Assembly (NCBI RefSeq): GCF_009857435.1
Contig: NZ_WWCK01000004.1
Location: 744,001 to 808,000, forward strand
Reading direction: 5' to 3'
DNA length: 64,000 nucleotides
Origin: Duganella rivi
Lineage (GTDB): Bacteria > Pseudomonadota > Gammaproteobacteria > Burkholderiales > Burkholderiaceae_D
Positions 16,943 through 24,691 of this stretch are shown here, piece by piece. The translations under genes and the position numbers were made by a program. Numbering within the stretch: position 1 is the stretch's first letter; each line of letters begins with the position of its first letter. Under the pieces are notes generated by a model. The model had not been told where the DNA came from. It saw only the letters and a program-made list of their open reading frames with translations, and made no database searches.

Positions 16943-19900
16943 TTAAGCAATCTTGCGTTCTTGCTCCAACATCTCGGCCGGCGGCGGTGCGCTTGGGCCG
17001 CCACGGCCGGTCAGCTTGTACACCGCCTTCATGATCATGCGGTAGATGAAGCGCACGAACACCAGCGTCAATATCGCCTCGACCATGGTCACCAGCAGGG
17101 CCGGCGCGGCTGTCCAGCGTGCCGCGCGGCGGCTGAACTTGGCATTCATGCGATCCTTGCTGATCTCGATGCTGTCGTAGAAGGTCGGCACCATCAACAG
17201 GGTCAGCAGGGTCGAGGTAATGGTGCCGCCGATGATGGCGATGGCCATTGGACGATAGAACTCGCCGCCCTCGCCCAGGCCGATGGCCACCGGCAGCATG
17301 CCGGCGATCAGCGCAAAGGTGGTCATCAGGATCGGACGCAGGCGCATGCGGCCGGCGTACATCAGCGCATCTTCGCGGCCATAGCCCTCTTCCTCGCGCT
17401 TGCGCGCAGCGTCCAGCAGCAGGATGGCGTTCTTGGCCACCAGGCCCATCAGCATAATCACGCCGATCAAGCTCATCAGATTGATGGTGCTGTTGGTCAG
17501 CAGCAGGCCCACCACCACGCCGATCAGCGACAGCGGCAAGGACAGCATCACGGCGATCGGTGCCGAGAAGGAGCCGAACTGCATCACCAGGATCAGGTAC
17601 ATCAGGCCCACGCCGGCCACCAGCGCGATACCCATGGCGCCGAACACTTCCTGCATGTCCTTGCCGGCGCCGCCCAGTGCCAGGCCGTAGCCCGGTGGGA
17701 AGTCGATGTCCTTGACCAGTTTCATGGCGTCGGTGGTCACTTCGCCCGGCGAGCGGCCTTCGACGTTGGCGCTGACCGAGATCACGCGCTTGCCATCCTT
17801 GTGCTTGATGGTCGACGGGCCCTTGCCCATGGTGACGCGGGCAATCTGATCGAGCGGCACCATCTGGCTGGTGCCGGCCACCGAGATCGGCAGGCGCTCG
17901 ATGTTCTCGGCGCTGGTGCGGTCTTCCGGCGCCAGGCGCACGGCCACGTCGCGCGACTCCCCGGTCGGGTCGACCCAGTCGCCCACTTCGATACCGGCAA
18001 ACGCCACGCGCAATGCTTGCGCCGCATCGCCAGCAGCGATGCCCATCGAGTTGGCGAGGCCACGGTTCAGCTCGATTTGCAGCTCGTCCTTCGGATCCAT
18101 TTCCGACAAGCCGACGTCCACCGCGCCCGGCACTTTGCGCAGGCGATCCATGAAGGCGTTGGTGATTTCCATCAGCTTGCGCGAATCGGTGCCGGTGAAT
18201 TCAATCTGCACCGGCTTGCGGGCGCCGTTGCTCAGGTCGTCCAGCACGGTGTACTCGGCGCCGACCAGGCCGGCCAGCTTCTCGCGCAATTCCTTGGCCA
18301 CTTCCACCGCGCCGCGCTTGCGTTCGGTTTTCTTGCCGATGTCGACGTAGATGCGGCCGCCGCTCAGGTTGACGTAGCTATTGGTTTCCTTGGTTTCCTT
18401 GATCGAACGGGCGATCACGGCAGCCTTTTCCAGTTTCAGGCGCGAGTATTCCAGCGAGCTCGACGACGGAGTGCGCACGTCAATCGCAATGGTGCCCCAG
18501 TCCGACGCCGGCACAAAGCTGGCGCCGCCGAACTTGCCTTGCAGGATCAGCGCGCCGACAAAGGTCGCCACCGCGATCACAGCCATCGAACGGCGGTGAT
18601 GCAGCGCCCACTCGATCACGTTGCCGTAGCGGTCAGCCTGGTGGTCGAACCAGACGTTGAACTTGGCGAAGTACTTCTCCAGGCCCTTGCGCGGTGCGTC
18701 GTGGTGGCCCGGCGGGTCGCCCCAGAACGCCGACAGCATCGGATCCAGGGTGAACGAGATCAGCAGCGACACCGCCACCGAGCAGGTCACGGTCAGTGCG
18801 AACGGACGGAACCATTCACCAGTGATGCCCGGCATGAAGGCCACCGGAATAAACACCGCCATGATCGAGAAGGTGGTGGCAGCCACCGCCATGCCGATCT
18901 CGGCCGTGCCTTTCAGCGCGGCGGTGCGGCGATCCGAGCCCATCTGCATGTGGCGCACGATGTTTTCCCGCACCACAATCGCATCGTCAATCAGCACGCC
19001 GATCGCCAGCGACAGGCCCAGCAGGGTCATGAAGTTCAGCGTGAAGCCGCACAGCCAGACGCCGATGAAGGCCGCCAGCACCGAGGTCGGCAGCGACAGC
19101 GCGGTAATCAGGGTCGAGCGCCACGAGTTCAGGAAGGCGTACACCACGAAGATGGTCAGGCCGGCGCCGAACACCAGCGCGTGGATCACGTTATCCAGGC
19201 TGCTCTCGGCGTTCTCGCCGTCATCCTGGGTGATTTCCAGCTTGGTGCCGGGCTGCATTTCCTTCTGCATTTCCTCGGCCATGGCCTTGATCTTGCGGGC
19301 CACGGTCACGGTCGACGCATCGCGCGAGCGGGTCACCGAGATACCCACGTTCGGCTTGCCGGAACGCACGCTCAGGCTGTTCACTTCGGCAAAGCCGTCT
19401 TGAATGGTGGCCACTTGCGACAGGCGCACCAGTTCGTTGCCGTTGCGCTTGACCACCACCTGCTGGAACTCTTCCGGGCGCTCGATGCGGCCGACCAGGC
19501 GGATGCTTTTCTCGTCGAGGTCGCCGCGCACCTTGCCGACCGGCGCGTTGGTATTCTGGTTGCGCAACGCATTGACCACGTCGCCGATGGAGACGTTGTA
19601 CTCGCGCAGTTTCTCGGCCTTCAGCAGCACGCTCAGCTCGCGCTTGAGCGAACCGTCGATGTTGACCGAGGCCACGCCGTCAATGCTGCGGAAGCGGTCG
19701 GCCAGCTTGTCCTCGGCCAGGCGCGAGATCTCGGCGTGGCTTTGCGAACTGGACGACAGGGCCATCTGCATCACCGGCTGCGCCGATGGATCGATGCGCT
19801 GCAAGATCGGCTCGCGCATCTCGGTCGGCAGCTTGTAGCGCACCGCGGCGATGGCGTTGCGGATCTCGTCCGACGCCTCGATCAAGTTCTTGGTGAAGGT

Positions 19901-20185
19901 GAACTTGATGAAGATGCTGGCCGCGCCTTCCGACGCCGTGCTATTGAGTTCGGTCACGCCGGTAATCGACTGCAGCGATTTTTCCAGGCGGTTGACGATC
20001 TCGCGCTCCACCGTTTCCGGCGACGCGCCCGGGTACGGGATATTGACCACGATGAACGGCACTTCCACGTCCGGGTTCTGATTGACGCGCAGCTTGTTGA
20101 GCGCCATCAGGCCTAGGCACATCATCGCAACGATCAGCACGATCGTGGCGATGGGCCGCTTGATACTAAAATCCGATAAGAACAT
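16943..20185 (-). CDS. RND efflux permease, AcrB/MexB-like (1080 aa)
   Basis: This is a full-length hydrophobe/amphiphile efflux permease. It starts MFLSDFSIKRPIATIVL, has the two-fold repeat of six membrane segments plus large periplasmic loops, and carries the proton-relay Asp pair in GVLIDDAIVVRENI of the fourth membrane helix. The porter-domain start PGASPETVE is canonical. The C-terminus is about 30 residues longer than AcrB and basic/Pro-rich. It would form a trimer in the inner membrane and extrude drugs, solvents or metabolites through an outer-membrane channel encoded elsewhere, since no TolC-like gene adjoins. It lies 15 bp after the adaptor gene. Confidence 0.94.
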   Translation of the reverse strand: MFLSDFSIKRPIATIVLIVAMMCLGLMALNKLRVNQNPDVEVPFIVVNIPYPGASPETVEREIVNRLEKSLQSITGVTELNSTASEGAASIFIKFTFTKNLIEASDEIRNAIAAVRYKLPTEMREPILQRIDPSAQPVMQMALSSSSQSHAEISRLAEDKLADRFRSIDGVASVNIDGSLKRELSVLLKAEKLREYNVSIGDVVNALRNQNTNAPVGKVRGDLDEKSIRLVGRIERPEEFQQVVVKRNGNELVRLSQVATIQDGFAEVNSLSVRSGKPNVGISVTRSRDASTVTVARKIKAMAEEMQKEMQPGTKLEITQDDGENAESSLDNVIHALVFGAGLTIFVVYAFLNSWRSTLITALSLPTSVLAAFIGVWLCGFTLNFMTLLGLSLAIGVLIDDAIVVRENIVRHMQMGSDRRTAALKGTAEIGMAVAATTFSIMAVFIPVAFMPGITGEWFRPFALTVTCSVAVSLLISFTLDPMLSAFWGDPPGHHDAPRKGLEKYFAKFNVWFDHQADRYGNVIEWALHHRRSMAVIAVATFVGALILQGKFGGASFVPASDWGTIAIDVRTPSSSSLEYSRLKLEKAAVIARSIKETKETNSYVNLSGGRIYVDIGKKTERKRGAVEVAKELREKLAGLVGAEYTVLDDLSNGARKPVQIEFTGTDSRKLMEITNAFMDRLRKVPGAVDVGLSEMDPKDELQIELNRGLANSMGIAAGDAAQALRVAFAGIEVGDWVDPTGESRDVAVRLAPEDRTSAENIERLPISVAGTSQMVPLDQIARVTMGKGPSTIKHKDGKRVISVSANVEGRSPGEVTTDAMKLVKDIDFPPGYGLALGGAGKDMQEVFGAMGIALVAGVGLMYLILVMQFGSFSAPIAVMLSLPLSLIGVVVGLLLTNSTINLMSLIGVIMLMGLVAKNAILLLDAARKREEEGYGREDALMYAGRMRLRPILMTTFALIAGMLPVAIGLGEGGEFYRPMAIAIIGGTITSTLLTLLMVPTFYDSIEISKDRMNAKFSRRAARWTAAPALLVTMVEAILTLVFVRFIYRMIMKAVYKLTGRGGPSAPPPAEMLEQERKIA

Positions 20186-20200
20186 GGCTGGGGCTCCTGA

Positions 20201-21370
20201 TTATTTTTCTGCGACCTTGCCGGCCGAGGCCGAGGCCACGGCTTTCGGCGCGGTCAAGGTCACTTTTTGGCCGTCTTTAAAGCCGGAGGCCGGCACGCGC
20301 ACCACCATATCGCCGGCGTTCAGGCCGCTCAGCACCTGCCAGCGGCCGCTGCGCTCGTCGCGGGTGCCGATGGTCAGCGGCACCTTGGCCAGCACGCCGT
20401 CCTTGACGCGCCACACATAATTATTGTCGCCCGCCTGCACCAGCGCCGATGGCGGCACCATCAGCGACGAGGTGGTCTGCGCTTCGACGCGGCCTTCGGC
20501 ATACAGGCCGGCTACGCCCGGACGGGTCGCATCAGCAAAATCCACCAGCACTTCCACCTGGCGGGTGACGGCGTTGGCGGATGGATCAACACGCTTGATC
20601 TTGCCGGTGAAGCTCTGGCCCTGGTAGCCGTTCACGCGGAACAGCACCGGCTGGCCGGTCTTGACCACGCCGATCTTGTCGGCCGAGACCATGCCTTCGA
20701 AGCGCATGCTGCTCGGGTCGATCACCTTGATCAACTCCTTGCCGACCTGGGCGGTATCGCCGTTCGACACTTTACGGTCGCTGACAATGCCGTCAAACGG
20801 CGCGCGCACCACGGTGCGGGTCAGTTGCTGGCGCGCCGTCACCGAACGCGAACGCGCCGCGGCCAGGTCGCTCTGGGCGTTGTTGCGGCGCACTTCGGCG
20901 TCTTCCATGGCGGTGGTCGACACCATGCCGGACGCCAGCAGGGTTTTTTGGCGCTCGTACATGCGCTGGGTCTGGGCCAGCGTTTGTTCGGCGGCGCGGG
21001 TGGCTTCGTCGGCCGAGGTCAGGCTGTCGCGGATGGCGGTTTCGTCGAGGCGCAGCAGTACGTCGCCTTTTTTGACGGTTTCGCCATTCTCCTTGAGTAC
21101 CTGAACTACAACCGCGCTCACCTCGGCGCGCAGGTCGGCGCGGCGCTCCGGCTGGATCGAGCCGGTAATCACCGGGCCGGACGCCAGCGCGTTCGATTCA
21201 ATGGTCAGCGTGTCTTCCGGCGACATCTGCAATGTCACTTTTGGCGCATCTTTAGCTGCGGAAGCTGAGGCAGAAGCGCTGGCGGCGGCTTTTTCAGGCT
21301 CCTTGGCTGATTTGCCGCATGCAACCAGGGCAGAGGCAATGGCAAGAGCTAGAAGGGTTTTGCGCAACAT
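20201..21370 (-). CDS. RND periplasmic adaptor lipoprotein (389 aa)
   Basis: The N-terminus is a lipoprotein signal (MLRKTLLALAIASALVACGKS) with the lipobox Cys at residue 18, then a Ser/Ala-rich linker. The rest is a membrane-fusion protein: a lipoyl half-motif (VVVQVLKENGETVKKGDVLL), a helical hairpin (about 115-165), the returning half VRAPFDGIVSDRKVSNGDTA, and a beta-barrel plus membrane-proximal domain. It docks the RND permease to the outer-membrane channel. A GGAG ribosome-binding site lies 6 nt upstream. It is the first gene of the two-gene RND operon and is read from the promoter at 21433-21461. No regulator gene is adjacent. Confidence 0.94.
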   Translation of the reverse strand: MLRKTLLALAIASALVACGKSAKEPEKAAASASASASAAKDAPKVTLQMSPEDTLTIESNALASGPVITGSIQPERRADLRAEVSAVVVQVLKENGETVKKGDVLLRLDETAIRDSLTSADEATRAAEQTLAQTQRMYERQKTLLASGMVSTTAMEDAEVRRNNAQSDLAAARSRSVTARQQLTRTVVRAPFDGIVSDRKVSNGDTAQVGKELIKVIDPSSMRFEGMVSADKIGVVKTGQPVLFRVNGYQGQSFTGKIKRVDPSANAVTRQVEVLVDFADATRPGVAGLYAEGRVEAQTTSSLMVPPSALVQAGDNNYVWRVKDGVLAKVPLTIGTRDERSGRWQVLSGLNAGDMVVRVPASGFKDGQKVTLTAPKAVASASAGKVAEK

Positions 21371-21432
21371 AAAGTTCTCCAGAAAGTGGCACGTCGAGGT
21401 GCTTTTAGAATGAGCCAGACTACAGGGCGCAG

Positions 21433-21461
21433 AGTATCCTTGACCGACATTATCAGGTCAA
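21433..21461 (-). promoter_or_regulatory. Sigma-70 promoter of the RND operon
   Basis: On the minus strand TTGACC and GATACT are separated by 17 bp, against the consensus TTGACA-N17-TATAAT (5/6 and 4/6 matches). The predicted start of transcription is near 21426, giving a leader of about 55 nt to the adaptor gene. Confidence 0.65.
21440..21461. promoter_or_regulatory. Operator-like dyad TTGACC-N10-GGTCAA over the RND promoter
   Basis: This is a perfect 6-bp inverted repeat with a 10-bp centre that covers the -35 box and most of the spacer. This is the place and symmetry expected of a repressor site (for example TetR- or MarR-type). No regulator gene is beside it, so the binding protein is unknown. 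The surrounding 200 bp also hold two copies of GAACGGTAAA (near 21474 and 21515) and the palindrome CCGGACACTGTCCGG at 21541-21555; no gene is seen there. Confidence 0.5.
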
Positions 21462-21570
21462 CCACAGTGCGACGAACGGTAAATTTTGTGGCTGAAACGC
21501 CAAATACGGGGATGAACGGTAAAGCGGGAATGTGCGGAACCGGACACTGTCCGGCCCCACGCGGACAGTT

Positions 21571-21993
21571 TTAGCCGCGGCCGAAGATGGCGTGGATGAT
21601 GTTGCCGATGATGATGCCGGTGGTCAGGCCGCCGGCAATTTCCACCAGCGTGTGGCCCATGCGCTCGCGCAGCCACTTGTGTCCGCCGTCTTCCTTGGCG
21701 ATGCGGTTGATGGCGGCGGCCTGCTTGCCGACGTGCTGGCGCAGGCTATTGGCATCAATAATGACAATAAAGCACAGCGTGACCGCCACGCCGAAGGCCG
21801 GGTGGCCGATGCCCTCGCGCAGCGCGATCAGGGTCGCCATGCTCGACACCACGGCGCTGTGATTGCTCGGAAAACCGCCGTTGCCGACCAGATTAAAGGC
21901 CCATTTGCGCGCCTTGGCGCTATTAATCAGGAATTTGATCGGGCCGACCGTGATCCAGGTAATCAGCGGGGTAACGAGATAAGCGATGTCCAT
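21571..21993 (-). CDS. Divergent PAP2 family protein (YuiD/DUF212-like, 140 aa)
   Basis: The small integral membrane protein has the divergent-PAP2 signatures: GNGGFPSNHSA near residue 38 (the phosphatase SGHS-like block as PSNHS) and a later block RMGHTLVEIAGG with the His that completes the active site in the PAP2 superfamily. Three to four membrane segments are predicted. The family is related to lipid phosphatases and haloperoxidases, but its substrate in bacteria is not established. ATG 21993 is preferred over 22011 because AAAGGA lies 8 nt upstream of it. It is divergent from the DUF475 gene, with 109 bp between starts. Confidence 0.85.
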   Translation of the reverse strand: MDIAYLVTPLITWITVGPIKFLINSAKARKWAFNLVGNGGFPSNHSAVVSSMATLIALREGIGHPAFGVAVTLCFIVIIDANSLRQHVGKQAAAINRIAKEDGGHKWLRERMGHTLVEIAGGLTTGIIIGNIIHAIFGRG

Positions 21994-22102
21994 CGAGGCA
22001 GTCCTTTGCATTTTTGTGGCGACATTATGGCAGAACCCTCCCCAGCGGCGGAAGCAAGTATTATAAAATTCACCTTATTCCCTTATTTCCACAAAGACAA
22101 CG

Positions 22103-23161
22103 ATGCAGCACTTCCGAATCTCCTTTGCCGTCACCTTCATCCTCATGGCCCTTGCCGGCTGGTGGGGCTACAACCATGGCGGCGTCAGCGGCCTGGCGCA
22201 GGCGCTATGGATCACGGCGGTGCTGGGCATCATGGAAGTGTCGCTGTCGTTCGACAATGCCGTGGTCAACGCCTCGGTGTTGCGCCATTGGAACGAATTC
22301 TGGCGCAAGCTGTTCCTGACGGTCGGCATCCTGGTGGCCGTGTTTGGCATGCGGCTGATCTTCCCGCTGCTGATCGTCTCCATGGCGACCGGCCTCGGCC
22401 TGATCGACGTGTGGCACATGGCCACCACCACACCCGAGGAATACTCGCGCCACCTGACCGGCGCCCACGCCGAGGTGGCGGCCTTCGGCGGCGCCTTCCT
22501 GCTGCTGGTGTTCCTCAACTTCCTGTTCGACGACCAGAAAGAACTGCACTGGCTGGGCTGGATCGAGGAAAAACTGGGCCAGCACGGCACCGAGAGCCTG
22601 TCGGTGCTGCTGGCGCTGGCGGCAGTGTTTGGCTGCGTGTCGCTGGTCGGCGCGGACGAGCAATATAAAGTGCTGACCGCCGGCGTGGTCGGCGTGATCG
22701 TCTACCTGGCGGTGGGCTGGATCAGCAGCCTGCTGGAAGAAGACGAGCCGGAAGACGAGGACGACATCACCGAAGCGGGCGTGGCGCCAGTGGTGGCCAG
22801 CGTGGCCAAGGGCAGCTTCGGCGGCTTCCTCTACCTGGAGGTGCTGGACGCCTCGTTCAGCTTCGACGGCGTGATCGGCGCGTTTGCGATTACCTCGGAC
22901 GTGGTGATCATCATGCTGGGGCTGGCCATTGGCGCCATGTTCGTGCGCTCGCTGACCGTGTTCCTGGTGCACAAAGGCACGCTGGACGAGTACGTCTATC
23001 TTGAGCACGGCGCGCACTACGCCATCGGCATCCTGGCCATCATCATGCTGGCCAGTGTGAAATACCACATCCCGGAGTGGTTCACCGGGCTGTCGGGCGT
23101 GGCGTTCATCGTGGTGTCGCTATGGTCGTCGGTGCGCCACAAACGGCTGCACGCGGCGTGA
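22103..23161 (+). CDS. DUF475 integral membrane protein, TerC-related (352 aa)
   Basis: The protein has eight or nine membrane segments and the Asp-containing helices typical of the TerC/DUF475 superfamily: LGIMEVSLSFDNAVVNASVL near residue 37 and the repeated half-motif FLYLEVLDASFSFDGVIGAF near 245. The paired SFDN/SFDG motifs suggest an internal duplication forming a metal-ion path. TerC relatives are linked to tellurite resistance and Mn2+ export, but DUF475 proteins lack proven function. An acidic loop EEDEPEDEDDITEAG separates the halves. No yybP-ykoY-like riboswitch was seen upstream. The small membrane-anchored protein follows after 34 bp and may be cotranscribed. Confidence 0.88.
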   Translation: MQHFRISFAVTFILMALAGWWGYNHGGVSGLAQALWITAVLGIMEVSLSFDNAVVNASVLRHWNEFWRKLFLTVGILVAVFGMRLIFPLLIVSMATGLGLIDVWHMATTTPEEYSRHLTGAHAEVAAFGGAFLLLVFLNFLFDDQKELHWLGWIEEKLGQHGTESLSVLLALAAVFGCVSLVGADEQYKVLTAGVVGVIVYLAVGWISSLLEEDEPEDEDDITEAGVAPVVASVAKGSFGGFLYLEVLDASFSFDGVIGAFAITSDVVIIMLGLAIGAMFVRSLTVFLVHKGTLDEYVYLEHGAHYAIGILAIIMLASVKYHIPEWFTGLSGVAFIVVSLWSSVRHKRLHAA

Positions 23162-23195
23162 TAAGATAAGAAACGTTGCCTAACTCTGAACCCCT

Positions 23196-23567
23196 ATGAC
23201 CACTCCTAAGCGCATTTTCGTGTACTTCATCGGCCTGCTGGCCGTCGCCCTGCTGCTGATGGCGGCCTACACCTGGGCCATGCTGCACATCTCGTACTCG
23301 GAAGGCGAGCGCGCCGGCTACCTGCAGAAATTCTCGACCCGCGGCTGGATCTGCAAAACCTGGGAAGGCGAAATCCTGCTGACCTCGATGCCGGGCGCGA
23401 TCCCGGAGAAATTCGAGTTCAGCGTGCGCGATCCGCAGGTGGCCAAGGAACTGACCGCCGCCACCGGCAAGCGCGTGGTGCTCAGCTACGCCCAGCACAA
23501 AGGCGTGCCGACCCAGTGCTTCGGTGAAACCGAGTATTACATCACCAAGGTCACACCTCAGCCATAA
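23196..23567 (+). CDS. Membrane-anchored protein of unknown function (123 aa)
   Basis: One N-terminal membrane segment (about residues 7-28) leads to a soluble, probably periplasmic domain of about 90 residues with two Cys (in GWICKTWEG and PTQCFGE) that could form a disulfide. The EGERAGYLQKFSTRGWICKTWEGE block is well conserved in betaproteobacterial relatives, which databases often mislabel as 6-phosphogluconate dehydrogenase; there is no Rossmann fold or dehydrogenase motif here, so that name should not be used. It lies 34 bp after the DUF475 gene on the same strand and may act with it, but this is only context. Confidence 0.78.
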   Translation: MTTPKRIFVYFIGLLAVALLLMAAYTWAMLHISYSEGERAGYLQKFSTRGWICKTWEGEILLTSMPGAIPEKFEFSVRDPQVAKELTAATGKRVVLSYAQHKGVPTQCFGETEYYITKVTPQP

Positions 23568-23642
23568 AACACGCTGTTACACAGGCGTGAGGCGTCGTGA
23601 GTTGATTTCCGGTAGACTCGCCGTTTTACCGGAGCTTCCACT

Positions 23643-24596
23643 ATGCAACGTACCCTCTTTGCCGCCGTGGCGCTGGCAGCGGCCGGCTGGACTTCTGCGC
23701 AGGAAGTGACTGCTTACGGCGGCACGCTGCGCGTGCGCGAGGCGGACGAAGTCACCTTCAGCGCTGGCGCGTCCTACCTCAACCCTGTCAACGAGCACCT
23801 CGCGCTGGGACTGGTCTACCTGAACGAAGGCCACCCGCTGGGCCACCACCGTGACGGCGTGGGCAGCCAAGTGTGGTTCCGCAGCAATAACCAGCAGCCG
23901 GGCTGGAGCTTCGGCGCCGGCATCGGCGCCTACTACTACTTCGACACCGTCGACCTGCACAGCAAGACCGGCGCGCGCTACACCAACGACCACGGCTGGG
24001 CGCCGATCTACAGCGCGCAGCTCACCTACCACTACCCGGACAGCCGCTGGTACAACCAGCTGATGGTGACCCGCATCCGCCCCAGCGGCAAGGACGCGAC
24101 CACCTCGCTGATGCTGGGCGTGGGCTACCAGTTCAACGGCGTCAAGGGCGACAAGCTGCACCTGGAGGGGCCGGCGACCGATGAAGCCGTCACCGTGCTG
24201 GCGGGCCAAGGCATCACCAACAGCCTGAGTTCGGAGACCACGGCGATTGCGGCGCTGGAATACCGGCGCGCGGTGGGGCGTTACGTCGACTGGACGTTGA
24301 CGGCGCTGTATGAAGGCAATACCGCGCAAAGCAAGCGCAACGGCGTGGCCACGCAATTGTGGCTGATCCGCTCGCTGAATCCCAAAGTGGAATTGGGCAT
24401 GGGGGCCGGCCCCTACTTCAACATCCGCGTGCCGGATGGCGAGGGCCAGCGTTCGCACCGCTCGGGGCTGGTGAGCGTGGCGAGCCGCTACCACTGGTCT
24501 AAGCAAGTGGTAGCCGAAGTCTCATGGAACCGCGTGGTCACCGACTACCACCGCGATGCCGACCTGTTTCTGATCGGCGTCGGCTACAGCTTCTAA
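23643..24596 (+). CDS. Exported beta-barrel-like protein of unknown function (317 aa)
   Basis: A signal peptide (MQRTLFAAVALAAAGWTSA) is followed by a chain of amphipathic strands with many Tyr and Trp and a C-terminal aromatic residue (LIGVGYSF), the usual sorting signal of outer-membrane barrels. About 12 to 14 strands are likely. I do not recognise a specific family. A CGGAG ribosome-binding site precedes the ATG, and an inverted repeat CCGGTA...TACCGG sits in the leader at about 23612-23635. The gene ends directly at the long palindrome 24598-24685, which with its T-run can serve as its terminator. Confidence 0.75.
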   Translation: MQRTLFAAVALAAAGWTSAQEVTAYGGTLRVREADEVTFSAGASYLNPVNEHLALGLVYLNEGHPLGHHRDGVGSQVWFRSNNQQPGWSFGAGIGAYYYFDTVDLHSKTGARYTNDHGWAPIYSAQLTYHYPDSRWYNQLMVTRIRPSGKDATTSLMLGVGYQFNGVKGDKLHLEGPATDEAVTVLAGQGITNSLSSETTAIAALEYRRAVGRYVDWTLTALYEGNTAQSKRNGVATQLWLIRSLNPKVELGMGAGPYFNIRVPDGEGQRSHRSGLVSVASRYHWSKQVVAEVSWNRVVTDYHRDADLFLIGVGYSF

Positions 24597-24597
24597 T

Positions 24598-24691
24598 CCG
24601 GGGTCAGTTCTGCCAATCGGACACGGGCTCTACCGTAGCGACCGCTACGGTAGAGCCCGTGTCCGATTGGCAGAACTGACCCCGGTTTTTT
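24598..24691. repeat. Perfect 43-bp-arm inverted repeat with T-run
   Basis: Bases 24598-24640 and 24643-24685 are exact reverse complements, separated only by AC, and six T residues follow at 24686-24691. The arms begin CCGGGGTCAGTTCTGCC. The element fills the gap between two convergent genes. As RNA it would fold into an extremely stable hairpin and end transcription from the left gene. The GGGGTCAG/CTGACCCC ends resemble the REP/REPIN-type elements mobilised by RayT (TnpREP) transposases in related bacteria; no transposase is in the window and only one copy is seen here. Confidence 0.9.

Noticed and set aside
16961-20116. 1051-codon open frame opposite the RND permease gene
   Set aside because: It is the antisense shadow of a highly G+C-biased gene; the protein is His/Gln/Arg-rich without domains, and the minus strand carries an obvious full-length AcrB-like permease.
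21397-21412. TGGCACG followed by GGTGC, a possible second sigma-54 promoter
   Set aside because: The -12 GC is shifted by one base relative to the GG, and on the plus strand it points into a gap without a plus-strand gene.
21386-21574. 62-codon plus-strand frame in the gap before the RND operon
   Set aside because: It covers the RND promoter and operator-like dyad, and its Arg/Thr-rich product has no ribosome-binding site or recognisable feature.
22012-22102. Mn2+ (yybP-ykoY) riboswitch ahead of the DUF475/TerC-like gene
   Set aside because: The gap is about 90 bp and shows none of the conserved loops of that riboswitch.
23196-23567. Database-style name 6-phosphogluconate dehydrogenase for the 123-aa protein
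   Set aside because: The protein is membrane-anchored, far too short and has no nucleotide-binding fold, so the name is a propagated mistake.
24598-24685. Long palindrome considered as CRISPR repeat, attachment site or origin
   Set aside because: It is a single unit with no spacers, no neighbouring cas, integrase or replication gene; a terminator/REP-like element explains it better.
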